Shown here: positions 34,427 to 46,399 of the stretch, one piece after another
Numbering within the stretch: the first letter of the stretch is position 1
How the letters are laid out: each line of letters opens with the position of its first letter
Origin: Mixophyes australis
Lineage: Eukaryota; Chordata; Amphibia; Anura; Limnodynastidae
Length of the DNA: 64,000 bases
NCBI GenBank assembly: GCA_036250195.1
Contig: JAVHZZ010000004.1
Location: 142,179,729 to 142,243,728, forward strand
Direction of reading: 5' to 3'
The notes under the pieces: generated by a model
The model's database searches: none
What the model was told of the DNA's origin: nothing
The model's input: the letters and a program-made list of their open reading frames with translations, nothing else
Program-made: the position numbers and the translations under genes

Positions 34427-35079
34427 TAGAGATGTTCACTGACCCCCATGTTTTGGTTTTGGATCTGGATTAACTTCGTGTTTTCGTTTTGGCAAAACCG
34501 CCCTTTTTTGTTTTGGTTTTGGATCACTATTTTTTTTTTCTAAAAATCATGATTTTTTTTCTAAAATCACATAATTTGTCTCTTTTTTTGTTCCTAAATT
34601 ATTATTAACCTCAATAACATTAATTTCCAGTCAATTTTTGTCAAGTGACATGAACACTGCTACCTCTCCTGTTTCTGTATGAGCAATGGCACTGGAGACT
34701 GAAGAGTGACAAGAACACCGCTACCCATGTTTCTGTGTGAGCAATAGCACTCAGTAATGTCACTGGAGACTGAAGAGTGACAAGAACACCGCTACCCATG
34801 TTTCTGTGTGAGCAATAGCACTCAGTAATGTCACTGGAGAATGAAGAGTGACAAGAACACTGCTACCCCTGTTTCTGTGTGAGTAATGGCGCTGGATCTC
34901 ATGGGGAGGGAGGTACTTATGGAATCCAAAACCCGCGAGATTCGACAACGCAACAATGACGTTTTGCTTCGATTCAGATCCGAGGACGGGCGAAAGTACT
35001 GAACCGGCTCATGAGCCTACTCGGATCCCCTAAGTTCGGATGGGCTCGGTTTTCTGAAAACAGAGCCCGAGCATCTCTA
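34427..35079. mobile_element. 653-bp hAT element (TAGAGATG ends)
   Basis: Ends TAGAGATGTTCACTGACC and the complement of TAGAGATGCTCGGGCTC are flanked by CTTAATAC and CTGAATAC (seven of eight identical). Next to the left end lie repeats of GTTTTGGTTTTGGAT, and a tandem repeat of about 71 bp (GACAAGAACACCGCTACCCA unit) fills 34640-34880. It is a deletion derivative of the same family as 39551-41609, which shares the ends and keeps a transposase relic. Confidence 0.85.
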
Positions 35080-35371
35080 CTGAATACATAGCCCCTATAG
35101 AAGTCAGAACTCTGCATTCTCTATGGAGGACACTATTGACTACAATAAAACATGGCAGGCAATAAAGACTAATTTTTACATTGCTGCAACAATGTTGTTG
35201 CTGTCTACAAAACAGTTAACCCTTGTTGCATTAATAACAAGGTTTGCAAATCATCTTATCATCAATTGGAGGGCATTCATTTGGATAAAATATTTGAGGG
35301 AACAACTTCTTGTGCCTCCGTCTTATGCCTGTCCTTCTCCATCTGAAGTCAAGGAGCTGTACCATATAGAT
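35080..35371. other. No gene recognised
   Basis: Unique-looking intronic sequence between two hAT elements. The apparent frame at 35123-35422 has no recognised similarity and runs into the next MITE. Confidence 0.4.
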
Positions 35372-35555
35372 CAGTGTTTCTTAACTCCAGTCCTCACTGA
35401 ACCCCAACAGCTCATGTTTTGAGGATTTCTGTCTGTGGAACAAGTGGGATAATTACTGACCCAGCCAAGTAGACTAAGTCACATGTGCATTTTTGAAGAA
35501 ATCCTGAAAACATGAGCTGTTGGGGTTCAGTGAGGACTGGAGTTAAGAAACACTG
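35372..35555. mobile_element. 184-bp hAT MITE
   Basis: Perfect long inverted ends CAGTGTTTCTTAACTCCAGT (continuing through CCTCACTGAACCCCAACAGC) with flanking octamers ATATAGAT and ATATAGTT (seven of eight). The CAGTG end fits hAT. Non-coding. Confidence 0.9.
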
Positions 35556-35879
35556 ATATAGTTAATGAAATATGTAGGGTCTATATATCAAGGAAAATAT
35601 GGAGGAAAGAGAATCACACATTAACAATGTACACCATACTTGCCTCCAGGTGGCCACTTTGCATAGACATCAGTCACGCAGTATGGCCAGAGGATGAGTC
35701 AGGATGGAGCCAGGGAGTGCTGGCGTGGTAATGTAATAATCATTACCATGCAAATGCAACTTGTTGCACTCCTCCCTGGAGGAGAGAAAACTCAAAAGAG
35801 TAGCAATAATAAAATCACTAACTATTTACACACAAGAATAATCCTGTTACATGTATTACATATATACACTATATACATA

Positions 35880-35897
35880 TAAATATATATATATATG

Positions 35898-35957
<60 letters not shown>
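35880..35957. repeat. (TA)n microsatellite
   Basis: About 70 bp of TA with occasional CA/GC interruptions, abutting the long inverted-repeat element on its right. Confidence 0.95.
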
Positions 35958-35961
<4 letters not shown>

Positions 35962-36680
35962 AGTTAACCCGTGCATGATACTCATGCATTCTAGTCAAAT
36001 CAAGCTACTTAAGGTGTTAAAAAGGTTCTTGTCATGCATTTGGGCCTAGCCCAGGCCTCAACCACCAACCACTCCCCACTGTCACCCCGGCAACCACCAA
36101 CCACTCCCAACTGTCACTTCTCCTTCAAGAAATATATATATATTTTTTTTAAATCTTTATAAACACTTTTAACAATTAACAAATTAAATTAACAAATTAA
36201 AAACATCTTAGTATACCAAATTTCAGCCCTTTCTGAATTTTTTTTTACACACACACTAAGAATTTAGTAGGTCAGTGTATAACTCCGCCCAGCAGGTGGC
36301 GCTGCAGCTTGGTTTTATTTTTTCCACACACACACACACACACACACAGACAGACTAACACACGCCACTAGACATTTATATTATAGATATATCTATAAAA
36401 AAATTAGAATAGTGAAGTCAGTTAACTTCCATCATCCCCCCTTCCCCCCGTGGGAGGGGTAGTAAAGGCTAAATTTATGAGTTGAGGGCTCAAACTCATT
36501 TTCGTGAGGTAATTTTACCTCATGAACACACATTAAAAAGGGCGCTTGCGTCGTGAAGTAACGCTCTTCCCCTGAGGAGGCCTGGGCTAGACCCAAATGC
36601 ATGACAGGAACCTTTTTAGGACCTTAAGTAGCTTGATTTGACTAGAATGCATGAGTATCATGCACGGGTTAACTTGTGTA
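35958..36680. mobile_element. Foldback element with about 107-bp inverted ends
   Basis: The left arm, from ACAAGTTAACCCGTGCATGA to GGGCCTAGCCCAGGCCTCA, and the right arm (36575-36680) are inverted copies with a few differences. Each arm contains a repeated ATGCAT palindrome. The central 500 bp holds a CAGCAGGTGGCGCTGCAGC segment and a CA repeat. Both sides end in TA-rich DNA, so the insertion target was probably TA. No coding capacity; superfamily unknown. Confidence 0.8.
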
Positions 36681-36947
36681 TATATATAATGTGCTACTCT
36701 GAGCATGTCTTGCGTTGGGTTAGTAAGTGAAAGGATATAACATATGTAATGCCCAGTGGAAGTTTAGTGGCAGTGACCAACACATTGCATAATTTCTGTA
36801 CAATTGCATGTGCAGCACGAGCGTTTCACCATAAACATGCTTCACATTTCCTTCCTGTGACACTTTAATTAAGTCCTGTCTGCTCTTCCTCATTCTATAT
36901 CTAATGTTGTCAGTGTTAGTCATACAGCAAAACCAAAAAACAGTATA
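36681..36947. other. No gene recognised
   Basis: Short anonymous stretch between two transposons. Confidence 0.4.
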
Positions 36948-38478
36948 CAGTTGTGGCCAAAAGTTTTGAGAATGACACAAATATTATTTTTCACAAAGTC
37001 TGCTGCCTCAGTTTTTATGATGACAATTGTATATACTCCAGTATGTCATGAAGAGTGATCAGATGAATTTAAATTAATTTCAAAGTCCCTCTTTGCTATG
37101 ACAATGAACTTTATCCCAAAAACAACATTACCACTGCATTTAGCGCTGCCACAAAAGGAACAGCTGACATCAGGTCAGTGATTCTCTCGTTAATACAGGT
37201 GAGAGTGTTGACGAGGAAAAGGCTGGAGATCACTCTGTCATGCTGATTGAGTTAGAATAACAGACTGGAAGCTTTAAAAGGAGGGTTGTGCTTGAAATCA
37301 TTGATAACCTCTGTTAACCATGGTTAGCTGCAAGGAAACATGTGCAGTTATTATTGCTTTGCACAAAAAGGGCTTCACAGGCAAGGATATTGCTGCTTGT
37401 AAAATTACACCTAAATTAACCATTTATCGGATCATCAAGAACTACAAGAAGAGAGGTTCAATAGTTGTGAAGAAGGCTTCAGGGCACCCAAGAACATCCA
37501 GCAAACGCCAGGACTGCCTCCTAAAGTTGATTCAGCTGCGGGATCGGGGCACCAGAAGTGCAAGCTTGCTCACGAATGGCAGCAGGCAGGTGTGAGTGTA
37601 TCTGCATGCACAGTGTCAAGAAGGCCAGCAAAGAAGCCACTTCTCTTCAGGATAAACATCAAGGACAGACCGATATTCTTCAAAAGGAACAGGGATTGGA
37701 CTGATGAGGAGTGGGGTAAAGTCATCTTCTCTGATGAATCCCCTTTCAGATTGTTGGCATTTGGAAAAACGATTGTCCAGAGAAGGAAAGGTGAGCACTA
37801 CCATCAGTCCTGTGTCATGCCAACAGTAAAGCATCCTGAGACCATTTATGTGTGGGGTTGCTTCTCAGCCAAGGGAGTGGGCTCACTCACAATTTTGCCT
37901 AAGAACACAGCCATGAATAAATAATGGTACCAAAACATCCTCCAAGAGCAACTTCTCCCAACCATCCAAGAACAGTTTGGTGACGAAAAATGCCTTTTCC
38001 AGCATGACGGAGCATCTTGCCATAAAGCAAAAGTGATAACTAATTGGCCCAGGGATCACAACATTTAAATTTTGGGTCCATGGCCAGGAAACTCCCCAGA
38101 CCTTAATCCCATTGAGAACTTGTGGTCAATCCTCAAGAGGTAGGTGTAAAAATAAAAAACCCCCAAATTCTGACAAACTCCAAGCATTGATTAGGCAAGA
38201 ATGGGCGGCCATCAGTCAGTATGTGGCCCATAAGTTAATTGACAGAATGCTAGGTCAAATTGCAGAGGTCTTCAAAAAGAAGGGTCAACACTGCAAATAT
38301 TGACTCTATGCATAAACTTTATGTAATTGTCAATAAAGGCCTTTGACATTTATGAAATGCTTGTAATTTTACTTCAGTATACCATAGCAACATCTGACAA
38401 AAAGTCTAAAAACACAGGAGCAGCAAACTTTGTGAAAACCAATACTTGTGTCATTCTCAAAACTTTTGGCCATGACTG
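36948..38478 (+). mobile_element. Nearly complete Tc1-like transposon
   Basis: Ends CAGTTGTGGCCAAAAGTTTT and the complement of CAGTCATGGCCAAAAGTTTT are flanked by the TA target (36946-36947 and 38479-38480). At 1531 bp it is close to the usual full length. A transposase gene on the plus strand spans about 37320-38300 but is broken. The well-preserved ends and coding region make it the youngest-looking Tc1 copy here. Confidence 0.95.
37320..38302 (+). pseudogene. Tc1-like transposase, frameshifted
   Basis: Starts with MVSCKETCAVIIALHKKGFT, the first helix-turn-helix of the paired-like DNA-binding domain, and continues through IYRIIKNYKKRGSIVVKK and the GHPRTSSKRQD linker. A frameshift at about 37592 moves to the next frame, where the catalytic core shows VIFSDESPFRL (first Asp) and IYVWGCFSAKG. 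Two stops follow near 37920. Later, LFQHDGASCHKA (second Asp) and NSPDLNPIENLWSILKR (Glu) are visible in other frames at 38000-38140. At least one shift and three stops, so inactive. Confidence 0.93.
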
Positions 38479-39550
38479 TATATCCGGACGTTTTACTGTT
38501 ATTTTTAATAATGGTCATAGATTCAGTTTTCACATACTAAAAAAACAGTTGCTTAATAAAAATAACTCGACCAGAGCTGTCTTAATGCATGGGCACGCTG
38601 GGCACTTGCCCGGGGGCCCCACCAGCATAAGGGCCCCACAGGCTTGCCAACCTTTCAGTATATTATTCATACTTGCCAACTCTCCCGGAATGTCCGGGAG
38701 AATCCTGAAACAGTATTTCTTTTTATTTTGATATATCATAACATACATTCAGTTCTAGATGGACAGAACAGATTCCAGTTCACTTTGCATTGATTCTTTT
38801 CTTAGCATGAAGCTGCCCATATATGCTGCAATTTTTATGGCCCATCCTGAGACATTTATACATCTGAATATTCCTGGCCACAAATTACAGACCATGGAAT
38901 CTGATTAACGTTTGACCAGGAATGTTTATGTTCCTGTCCTGCAACTCCTGTTGATTGGCACATGCAGACAATACGGTTGGGCAACACTGCCATCTTGCCA
39001 TGTGTGCCATCATCATTTGATTGCTCTTGCTGTACTTGATGGAATATGTTTGATCCAATGCAAAATAGGTGCATCTGTGTGATTTTGCCATAAAATTTTG
39101 TCTGCTTGGTGCCCAGGGTCTGTGGCTGGATATGCCTGTTTATGACTAGTGCAAGTACTTTACAAAACGTAATAGTTTGCTACTAGAATGTATATATGTA
39201 GATAACTTTGCTATCTGCCAAAGGTTTAAGCATGATGGCAAATAGATTTACTTTATATAAATAGAACATATAATTGTACACAGAATTTTGAGCTCACAGT
39301 CTATTTTTGACCTCCTGGAAAACCAGGAAAAATTAAAGCTAATTTATGAACCGCAAAAGCGGAGAACACAATGGAAATTACCTTTTGTGAAGTCACACAC
39401 TGACTTTTGCGCAATGGTACCTAGTTTTGCAGGGAACACATAGATCTACAGGCCAAAGTGGAAAAATTTGTGGAGGCGCAGAAGGCTGCACAGACTGATC
39501 GGAGGAGCCAGGCTGATTGAGGATGCTCCTTGCTAAATACAGATTAGGAA
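38479..39550. other. Transposon fragments, no gene
   Basis: At about 38573 CAGAGCTGTCTTAATGCATG followed by a GGGCACTTGCCCGGGGGCCC block looks like one end of a hAT element whose other end was not found. At 38667-38705 CATACTTGCCAACTCTCCCG followed by GGAATGTCCGGGAGA is an end of the family seen at 7353. The rest to 39550 is anonymous. Confidence 0.5.
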
Positions 39551-40234
39551 TAGGGATGTGCACCGGCCACTTTTGGTGTCTCGTGTTTTGTGTTTTGGAT
39601 TCGGATTTGCTTGAGGTTTTGGGTTCGGATTTGTTTCGCAAAACACCTGACGAAAGGTTTTGGTTCGGATTTAAGGTTTTGGATTCGGATTTATTTTGAA
39701 AAAAACATAAAAAAAAATTAAATTCATCATTGAGATCCCATCAAGTATGTGAAAGACAGACAGCGTCGAAAGTGTTATTTGTTGACTTTGTTAACCAAAA
39801 AAATGTCCCTGTTGCAAATATTCGTGCAATGAAGAGAGACTTTTTCATTTAAAGGCTCAAGCTTTCAAGTGTAGTGTTTATAAGTTATAAACACTACAGT
39901 AGTTCAAGCACATCAATACCTCTTGTTTTTGATTATGACAGGGAATTTTACTTTTGGTTTAATTTGTTGAATTTGTTTTAATTTTGTTTTACTTTGTGCT
40001 CATGGCAAACGACTGTTGAATGGTCACATAATGGCAAAAAAAGAGTTGCAAGATGGAATTGTCTTTGGGCCCTCCCACCCACCCTTATGGTGTTAAAATA
40101 GGACATGCACACTTTAACAAACCAATCATTTTAGCGACAGGGCCTACCAAACAACTGTGGCTGAAATGATTGGTTTGTTTGGGCCCCCACACCAAAAAAG
40201 CTATTCATCTCTCCCTGTACAAACTAAACAAGCT

Positions 40235-40507
40235 CTACTGAGGCAAGATATCGTCCTCATCCTCAACCTCTGATTCCTCTCCCCCTTCAGTGTGTACTTC
40301 CTCCTCCTCACACATGATCAATTCGTCCCCGCTGGACTCCACAACCACAGGTCCCTCTGTACTATCTGGAGGGCAGTGCTGTACTTGATTGAGGAATTGA
40401 TAATTTATTTTTATGAACATCATTTTTTCAACGTTCTGAGGAAGCCACCTCCTTCGCCGCTCACTGACCAGGTTCCCCGCTGCACTAAAAACTCTTTCCG
40501 AGTACAC
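40235..40507 (-). pseudogene. hAT transposase C-terminal dimerisation segment
   Basis: The frame begins with SERVFSAAGNLVSERRRRWL followed by PQNVEKMMFIKINYQFL, then a long acidic tail. The SERVFSAAG-----RR-RL-P-NVE---F---N motif is the signature of the hAT C-terminal dimerisation domain, which is needed for transposase assembly. Only this terminal part remains; BED finger and catalytic core are absent. The tail (EEEEVHTEGGEESEVEDEDD) is like that of zf-BED hAT proteins. Confidence 0.92.
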
Positions 40508-40576
40508 ACTGGAGGGGGGTCATCTCAGGTAAAATAGAGCCAGTTTGTACAGGAGCTTCCAAACTGCCTTTTTTTC

Positions 40577-41000
40577 CTGCCAGTAACATAGCAGTACCAC
40601 TGGACTTATACTGCTGAATCAGTGAACTTTGTAATATTGCAGTACCACTGGACTTATACTGCTGAATCAGTGAACTTTGTAATATAGCAGTACCAATGGA
40701 CTTATACTGCTGAATCAGTGAACTTTGTAATATATCAGTACCACTGGACTTATACTGCTGAATCAGTGAACTTTGTAATATTGCAGTACCACTGGACTTA
40801 TACTGCTGAATCAGTGAACTTTGTAATATAGCAGTACCAATGGACTTATACTGCTGAATCAGTGAACTTTGTAATATAGCAGTACCAATGGACTTATACT
40901 GCAGAATCAGTGAACTTTGTAATATTGCAGTACCACTGGACTTATACTGCTGAATCAGTGAACTTTGTAATATAGCAGTACCAATGGACTTATACTGCAG
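40577..41000. repeat. 47-bp minisatellite, about 9 copies, in hAT
   Basis: Unit containing GCAGTACCACTGGACTTATA, CTGCTGAATCAGTGAAC and TTTGTAATAT. Alternation of two unit types (ATTGCAG-ACCACTGG and ATAGCAG-ACCAATGG) in a repeated order shows expansion of multi-unit blocks. Confidence 0.95.
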
Positions 41001-41106
41001 GATTGTTTTGGGATATTTTTTTTTTTTATATATATATAATTACTTCTTTTTTTTTATAACTTTTTTTGAAATTTTTTATAATTTGGGAATAATGGGGAAA
41101 TAACAA

Positions 41107-41345
41107 TGCCCTTAGAAGGACAGAGCACAGGACACAGCACCACTGGACTGAACAGGACACAGCACAGGACCCAGCAGCACCACTGAACTCAGAAGGACAG
41201 AGCACAGGACACAGCACCACTGGACTGAACAGGACACAGCACAGGACCCAGCAGCACCACTGAACTCAGAGGGACAGAGCACAGGACACAGCACCACTGG
41301 ACTGAGCAGAACACAGAGCACAGCACAGCACAGCACAGCACAGAA
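41107..41345. repeat. Tandem repeat, about 75-85 bp higher-order unit
   Basis: Copies of ACAGAGCACAGGACACAGCA, CCACTGGACTGAACAGGAC and CAGCAGCACCACTGAACTCA alternate. It ends in a short CAGCA run. Apparent cysteine-rich frames on the minus strand derive from this array and are not genes. Confidence 0.9.
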
Positions 41346-41617
41346 CTGAACAACACGAGATATAGCAGGACAGAGGACCACCTAACACACCCTCCCTCTA
41401 CCCTGATCAATGCCCGAGTGAAGATGGCGGCGACTAGCGGGGAATTTATAGGATCCGAGTATCGCGAGATCCGACAGCGGGATTATGATGCAGAGCCTCG
41501 CTTTCAGTTTTGCAATTGGCGGGAATACCCGGATCTGTCTCGGATCCGGCTCGGATCCGCAACGTTCGGGTGGGCTCGGATTTCAGAAATCCGAGTGCGC
41601 TCATCTCTAATTAGGAA

Positions 41618-43585
41618 CACAAGTGTACCTACCATAAGTAAGCCTGTGCATTGTAAAGTGGTTGGTGGACACGTAGGCGCACCTTTGAACATTATGAAAC
41701 ACTGGGGATTTATCATGGTGATGTTCCGTCACCATTTCACACCTTTAGAGAGTGTGAACACTAGTTTCTGTGACTGTTGCTATGTCAGCTCTTGCTGTTT
41801 CCTTTACCCTTCTACGTAGTGCTATATAAAGCGATATATTCAGAGTGGCAGCTTCATAATACTTTGGTTATGCCTCATGTCACTTCTTGATGCCGCCTGC
41901 AGTACATTGATATTTTAGTGGAGGCAAGTTTCCTATAGCCTTGCTATAGTTTGGATTGTGGGTGGGAGTCGTGCGACTATGATTACTATATAAATATGCA
42001 GCAATGATCACAGTGTATTGGTGGGATTGTGTCCAGACAGTTCCTGCCCTCTCGCTCGAATCAGCTATAGCCCAACAGTATTTTGTGGCCATCCACATTA
42101 CAGTGTCTCCACCACTAGAATATGATGTTCTTCCCTGGTTCAGCTCTTGCATTGCCAACTCTTGTCAGCTCAGTTAATTTAATTACAAAATCCAATTTGG
42201 TATGCTAGTGCTCAAATTCACATTTATTTCTGGCTAATAAACCTTGTGGACGACCTGAATATTTGAGAATAGAGTAGTATCACTTAAAAAAGAGAAGTGA
42301 TACTGGACTTCAATTCCTAGGTGGTAGGGTATGGTCTCCTGAAGGGGTGGCACCATTCAACTTACCCCATTGATAGGAATAAGTTGGGGGGAAAACATTT
42401 TTGAGCTTTCTAACTTCCAAATAATATGTTACTCCAAGTGACCTGCTACATGAGATATTTTACCACCCAGTAACGCTAGCTCAGTTACCTCTAATCTAGT
42501 CACCTCCTGGTTGAAGTCTATGATGAGTTGTGCAATATATTCAATAGCCCAAACATTCCTTTTCCTGCTACCTGCAAGAGACATCCACATATCACGCTGC
42601 TATACCAAGCTCAATATAATGGTGCATTGGGATTCAAAGTCCGAGAATGAATAACGGCTATTTGCTTTAATATTTCAGTTTGGTATTTGTAAATTGATTG
42701 CCAATGATGTTTTAGTCTTTGGCATATTACTTGATGATAAACACTGCACCACTGAGAACTCCGATGACAGTCAGGAGACCCTGCAGGGGAAAGAAACTAG
42801 ACAGCTCTGGGTAGTGCCACTAAATCCTTTAAAGTATTTTTTGATAACATTTTATCTATTATGGCAAATGCTCAACTAAAATATTATTTTGGGGTGAACC
42901 TACTATTTATATTGTAACTGTTTTTTGTTTTCACTTTTGATATAAACAGTGTTTTTTATAGATTTCTAAAAATGATTTGAAGCACGTTTGAACCACCAAG
43001 TAACTAATTCTTTTCCGTTCTCTTCCTACTACAATTTTAATTATTCGTCCACAATACCACTGGTGTGCTAAGCTGCTTCCCACATAGCTCAAACTTGTGG
43101 TTATATGGCTGGCTGACTTGGTTTGAAGACACAGATCAACTGTAACTATTAGAGCTTGACTGGCTTTTATGAAAGAGAACTCATAAAATAAGACAATCTT
43201 AATTTACATGCTGGGTGTTAGTGCTTTACTAAAATAGCAAGCCTGTGGTTGTATACTGGTTTCAGGGTGGATGGAGCTTGAGGAAGTTACAGGCAAAGCA
43301 TGTAAAATACTTAAAGGGCTATTAACCTTAAATTAATGCAAAATGAAGAAACCTTATTCATAAATATATATGTAAAATGAAGAGAAATGTGTGGTATTAT
43401 ACCAATAGTTTTACCTTACTGGCAAATACATTATACCCAGCATAATATAACTAGCAGTTTCCAGCATATCATAACCAGCATATTATATCCTGCACTGACT
43501 AGCATGTTGTAGTCGTCAATGACCATTATACTATATCTAGAATTAAACAGTTCCCTTGAAAAGAGAATACCGAATACATAAGTAA
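41618..43585. other. No gene recognised (about 2 kb)
   Basis: Unique-looking AT-rich sequence without inverted ends, arrays or splice-flanked coding blocks. It is one of the few repeat-poor stretches in the presumed first intron and could hold regulatory DNA, but nothing specific was seen. Confidence 0.45.
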
Positions 43586-43754
43586 CTACCATACAGGGCC
43601 GGACTGGCCATCTGGCACTTCTGGCAAATGCCAGAAGGGCCGATGGCTATATGGGCCGGCCCGACTCCCCCTGTCTTCTTGGTGGCTGGAGGAACCAGCC
43701 ACCTCTGCTGCGCGCTCCCCAGCTCCCTCCCCCGTTATGCTGTGCAGCCAGTTA

Positions 43755-43766
43755 CACTGGTGAGTT
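43755..43766 (+). promoter_or_regulatory. Consensus 5' splice site (ACTG|GTGAGT) in hAT
   Basis: GT at 43760-43761, directly before poly-T and the G-rich arrays. Relative position matches the donors in the other hAT copies. A second, AATCAG|GTAAGT, lies at 45209 in the same element, preceding the 45540 array. Confidence 0.5.
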
Positions 43767-43800
43767 TCCTGTCTTTTTTAATTTTTATTTTTTTTTACTG

Positions 43801-44790
43801 AAGAGGGGGGGGGGGGGTGCCGCGATTCTCGGGGGGGGGGGGGTCGCGGGGGTGCCGCGATTTTCGGGGGGGGGGGGTGTGCCGCGATTTTCAGGGGGGG
43901 GGGGGTCGCGGGGGTGCCGCGATTTTTGGGCGGGGGTGCCCGCGATTTTCAGGGGGGGGGGTTGCGGGGGTGCCGCGATTTTCGGGCGGGGGTGCCCGCG
44001 ATTTTCAGGTGGTGAGAGCCAGGGAGTGCTGGGCAAGGGGGTGAGAGCCACGGAGTGCTGGGAAAGGGGGTGAGAGCCAGGGGGTGCTGGGAAAGGGGGT
44101 AAGTGCTAGGGGGTGCTTGGAGAGGGGGTGAGAGAGCCGGAGGGGGTGCTGGGAAAGGGGATGAGCGCCAGGGGGTGCTGGGAGAGGGGGTGAGAGAGCC
44201 GAAGGGGGTGCTGGGAAAGGAGGTGAGAGAGCCGAAGGGGGTGCTGGGAAAGGGGGTGAGAGAGCCGAAGGGGGTGCTGGGAAAGGGGGGTGCTGGGAGA
44301 GGGGGTGAGAGAGCCGAAGGGGGTGCTGGGAAAGGGGGTGAGAGAGTGTAAGGGGGTGCTGGGAAAGGGGTTGAGAGCCAGGGGGTGCTGGGAGAGGGGG
44401 TGAGAGCCAGGGGGTGCTGGGAAAGGGGGTAAGAGCTAGGGGGTGCTTGGAGAGGGGCTGAGAGAGCCGGAGGGGGTGCTGGGAAAGGGGATGAGCGCCA
44501 GGGGGTGCTGGGAGAGGGGGTGAGAGAGCCGAAGGGGGTGCTGGGAAAGGGGGTGAGAGCCAGGGGGTGCTGGGAGAGGGGGTGAGAGAGCCCAAGGGGG
44601 TGCTGGGAAAGGGGGTGAGAGAGCTAAAGGGGGTGCTGGGAGAGGGGGTGAGAGAGCGGAAGGGGGTGCTGGGAAAGGGGGGTGAGAGCCAGGGGGTGCT
44701 GGGAGAGGGGGTAAGAGAGCCGAAGGGGGTGCTGGGAAAGGAGGTGAGAGAGCCGAAGGGGGTGAGAGAGCCAGGGTGGTAGGGGGTGCA
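43801..44790 (+). repeat. G-rich tandem arrays (29- and 33-bp units)
   Basis: First come repeated GGTGCCGCGATTTTCGGG-type units separated by runs of 8-12 G. Then units of the form GTGCTGGGAAAGGGGGTGAG plus AGCCAGGGG (29 bp) or AGAGCCGAAGGGG (33 bp) alternate for about 750 bp. Long frames on both strands here are artefacts of the repeat. Confidence 0.95.
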
Positions 44791-45539
44791 GGAAGAGGAG
44801 TGAGAGAGCCGGGGGGTAGAGGGTGCAGGAAGACGTGTGAGAGAGCCAGGGGAGTAGGTGGTACAGGAAGATGTGTGAGAGCCAGCGGAGAAGGTGGTGC
44901 AGGGGGTTAAGTGAGAGGGACAAAGGAGAAGATGGTGCAGGGGCATAGGTAAAAGAAAGTGCAGCCATCATAAAACACAAGTAGTAATGAAGAATGGAAA
45001 TGCACAGAGCGGACAAGTGTTAAAAAAAATAAAAAATCAAGCCTTCATACTCCATTCACTTATATTTTCTATACCCCCACTCCTAAATTTCTGCTTCGAC
45101 CACTGCCCTCTATTCCTGCTCCCGACTGCCTGTGTGAGCTGACAGCTGCTGATCCCTCCTCGCCCAGCGCGCCCACTAGGAGAACAGAACACAGGATGCC
45201 ATAATCAGGTAAGTTCATATATTTTCTCGTGTGCAATATGTTTTTAACCATCCTTTCTTGAACTGGGGACACTACAGCGTATCCAATAATGTTTAACACT
45301 ATGTATTGCTCATTATTGCGCTGTAATGCTTTTTGCATATTTATCTGTACAGAGATTTTTAATTAAGAGGAAAAAACATTGCTTGTCATAAATTTTATCT
45401 GTAATTGTGTCAATATATCTATTTTTGTTTGCATTGTAAATGATGTATTAAGCTGCTCTTGGGACTCACACTCAGTATCTGATATGCTGTAGCAATTTTT
45501 ATTTGTGAATGAGTTTTTATCTGAGCTTTACTAATGATT

Positions 45540-45780
45540 TGGGGTCACTATTGTGGCATAATATGATTTGGAGGCACTGTTGTGACATAATATGATTTGT
45601 GGGCACTACTGTATGGTATATGTTTTGGGGGCACTACTATGCCATAATATGATTTGTGGGCACTTCTGCATGACCAAATATGAATTGAGGGTAATACTAT
45701 GTGGCATAATATGACCTTGGGGCACTACAATGTGGCATAATATGAACTGGGCACACTACGGTGTGGCATCATATGAACTT
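45540..45780 (+). repeat. Degenerate tandem repeat of about 29 bp
   Basis: Units like GGGCACTACTGTGTGGCATA followed by ATATGATTTG, eight or so copies, moderately diverged. Confidence 0.85.
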
Positions 45781-46399
45781 CTGCCAAAGGCAAGTCTTTC
45801 ATTGTTGAATATGATGGGAGCCCAAAGAAGTTGCTGTATCGGGCCCAAAATTCCTCTTGTCAGCCCTGCCTGTGAGTCAAGGGGGTAGACGCCTCCAGGT
45901 AAATAATCTAAATGTTTCCTATCTAATCAAACTGATGGATCACATCCAATTATTTCTCACCCACCTCCTCTATCCCCCTTAATTTATATACAGTGTTATT
46001 TAAAATGAATAGAAAAGACGCATATCCAATTACTGTAGTAAAACAAAAATATTTTTCTCTGACATTTTGCTGTAGATGGAAATACTTTTAATGCGGCCGT
46101 GTGGATTCGACTGATCATTCAATAGTTATGTTTTTTTTTAGATATATGTTAGTTTTATGTCATGTGGAATGATTCATGAAAATTCTGCCATTACTATTTA
46201 ATTGAGGGAAAAGGGTACCTGTTACCTATATGTGTGTAAGTACTCTGTTCGTTGTTGCTATTTTTTGGGAGATTTGAAAAAAGCAAAAACATTGGATTTC
46301 TACAGTGGCGCCTGTATAATTGGTGGTATTGCTGTAGTATGGGGTGGCGTGCTGGTGGCAATGTTGTAGTGTGTTTGGTGCTTAGTATTGCTAATAAGT

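Larger units (their letters stand above)
39551..41609 (-). mobile_element. 2.1-kb hAT element with transposase relic and perfect TSD
   Basis: Ends TAGGGATGTGCACCGGCC and the complement of TAGAGATGAGCGCACTCGG; flanks ATTAGGAA on both sides (39543-39550 and 41610-41617). Short GGTTTTGGATTCGGATT-type subterminal repeats lie at the left and GGATCCG repeats at the right. On the minus strand 40235-40507 encodes the C-terminal dimerisation region of a hAT transposase. Two tandem arrays (40577-41000 and 41107-41345) occupy the 5' half. This copy fixes the superfamily of the TAGAGATG-ended elements as hAT. Confidence 0.93.

Noticed and set aside
36573..36610. Hammerhead-like CTGAGGA near CCTGAGGAGGCCTGGGC
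   Set aside because: No GAAAC follows the stem, and the sequence is the arm of a foldback element matching its partner at 36030-36064.
41026..41410. Cysteine-rich minus-strand frames (CAVSCSVQWCC)
   Set aside because: Translation of a CAGCACAGGACA-type tandem repeat in the hAT at 39551.
44005..45016. 313-codon proline/serine-rich minus-strand frame
   Set aside because: Antisense reading of the G-rich hAT arrays.
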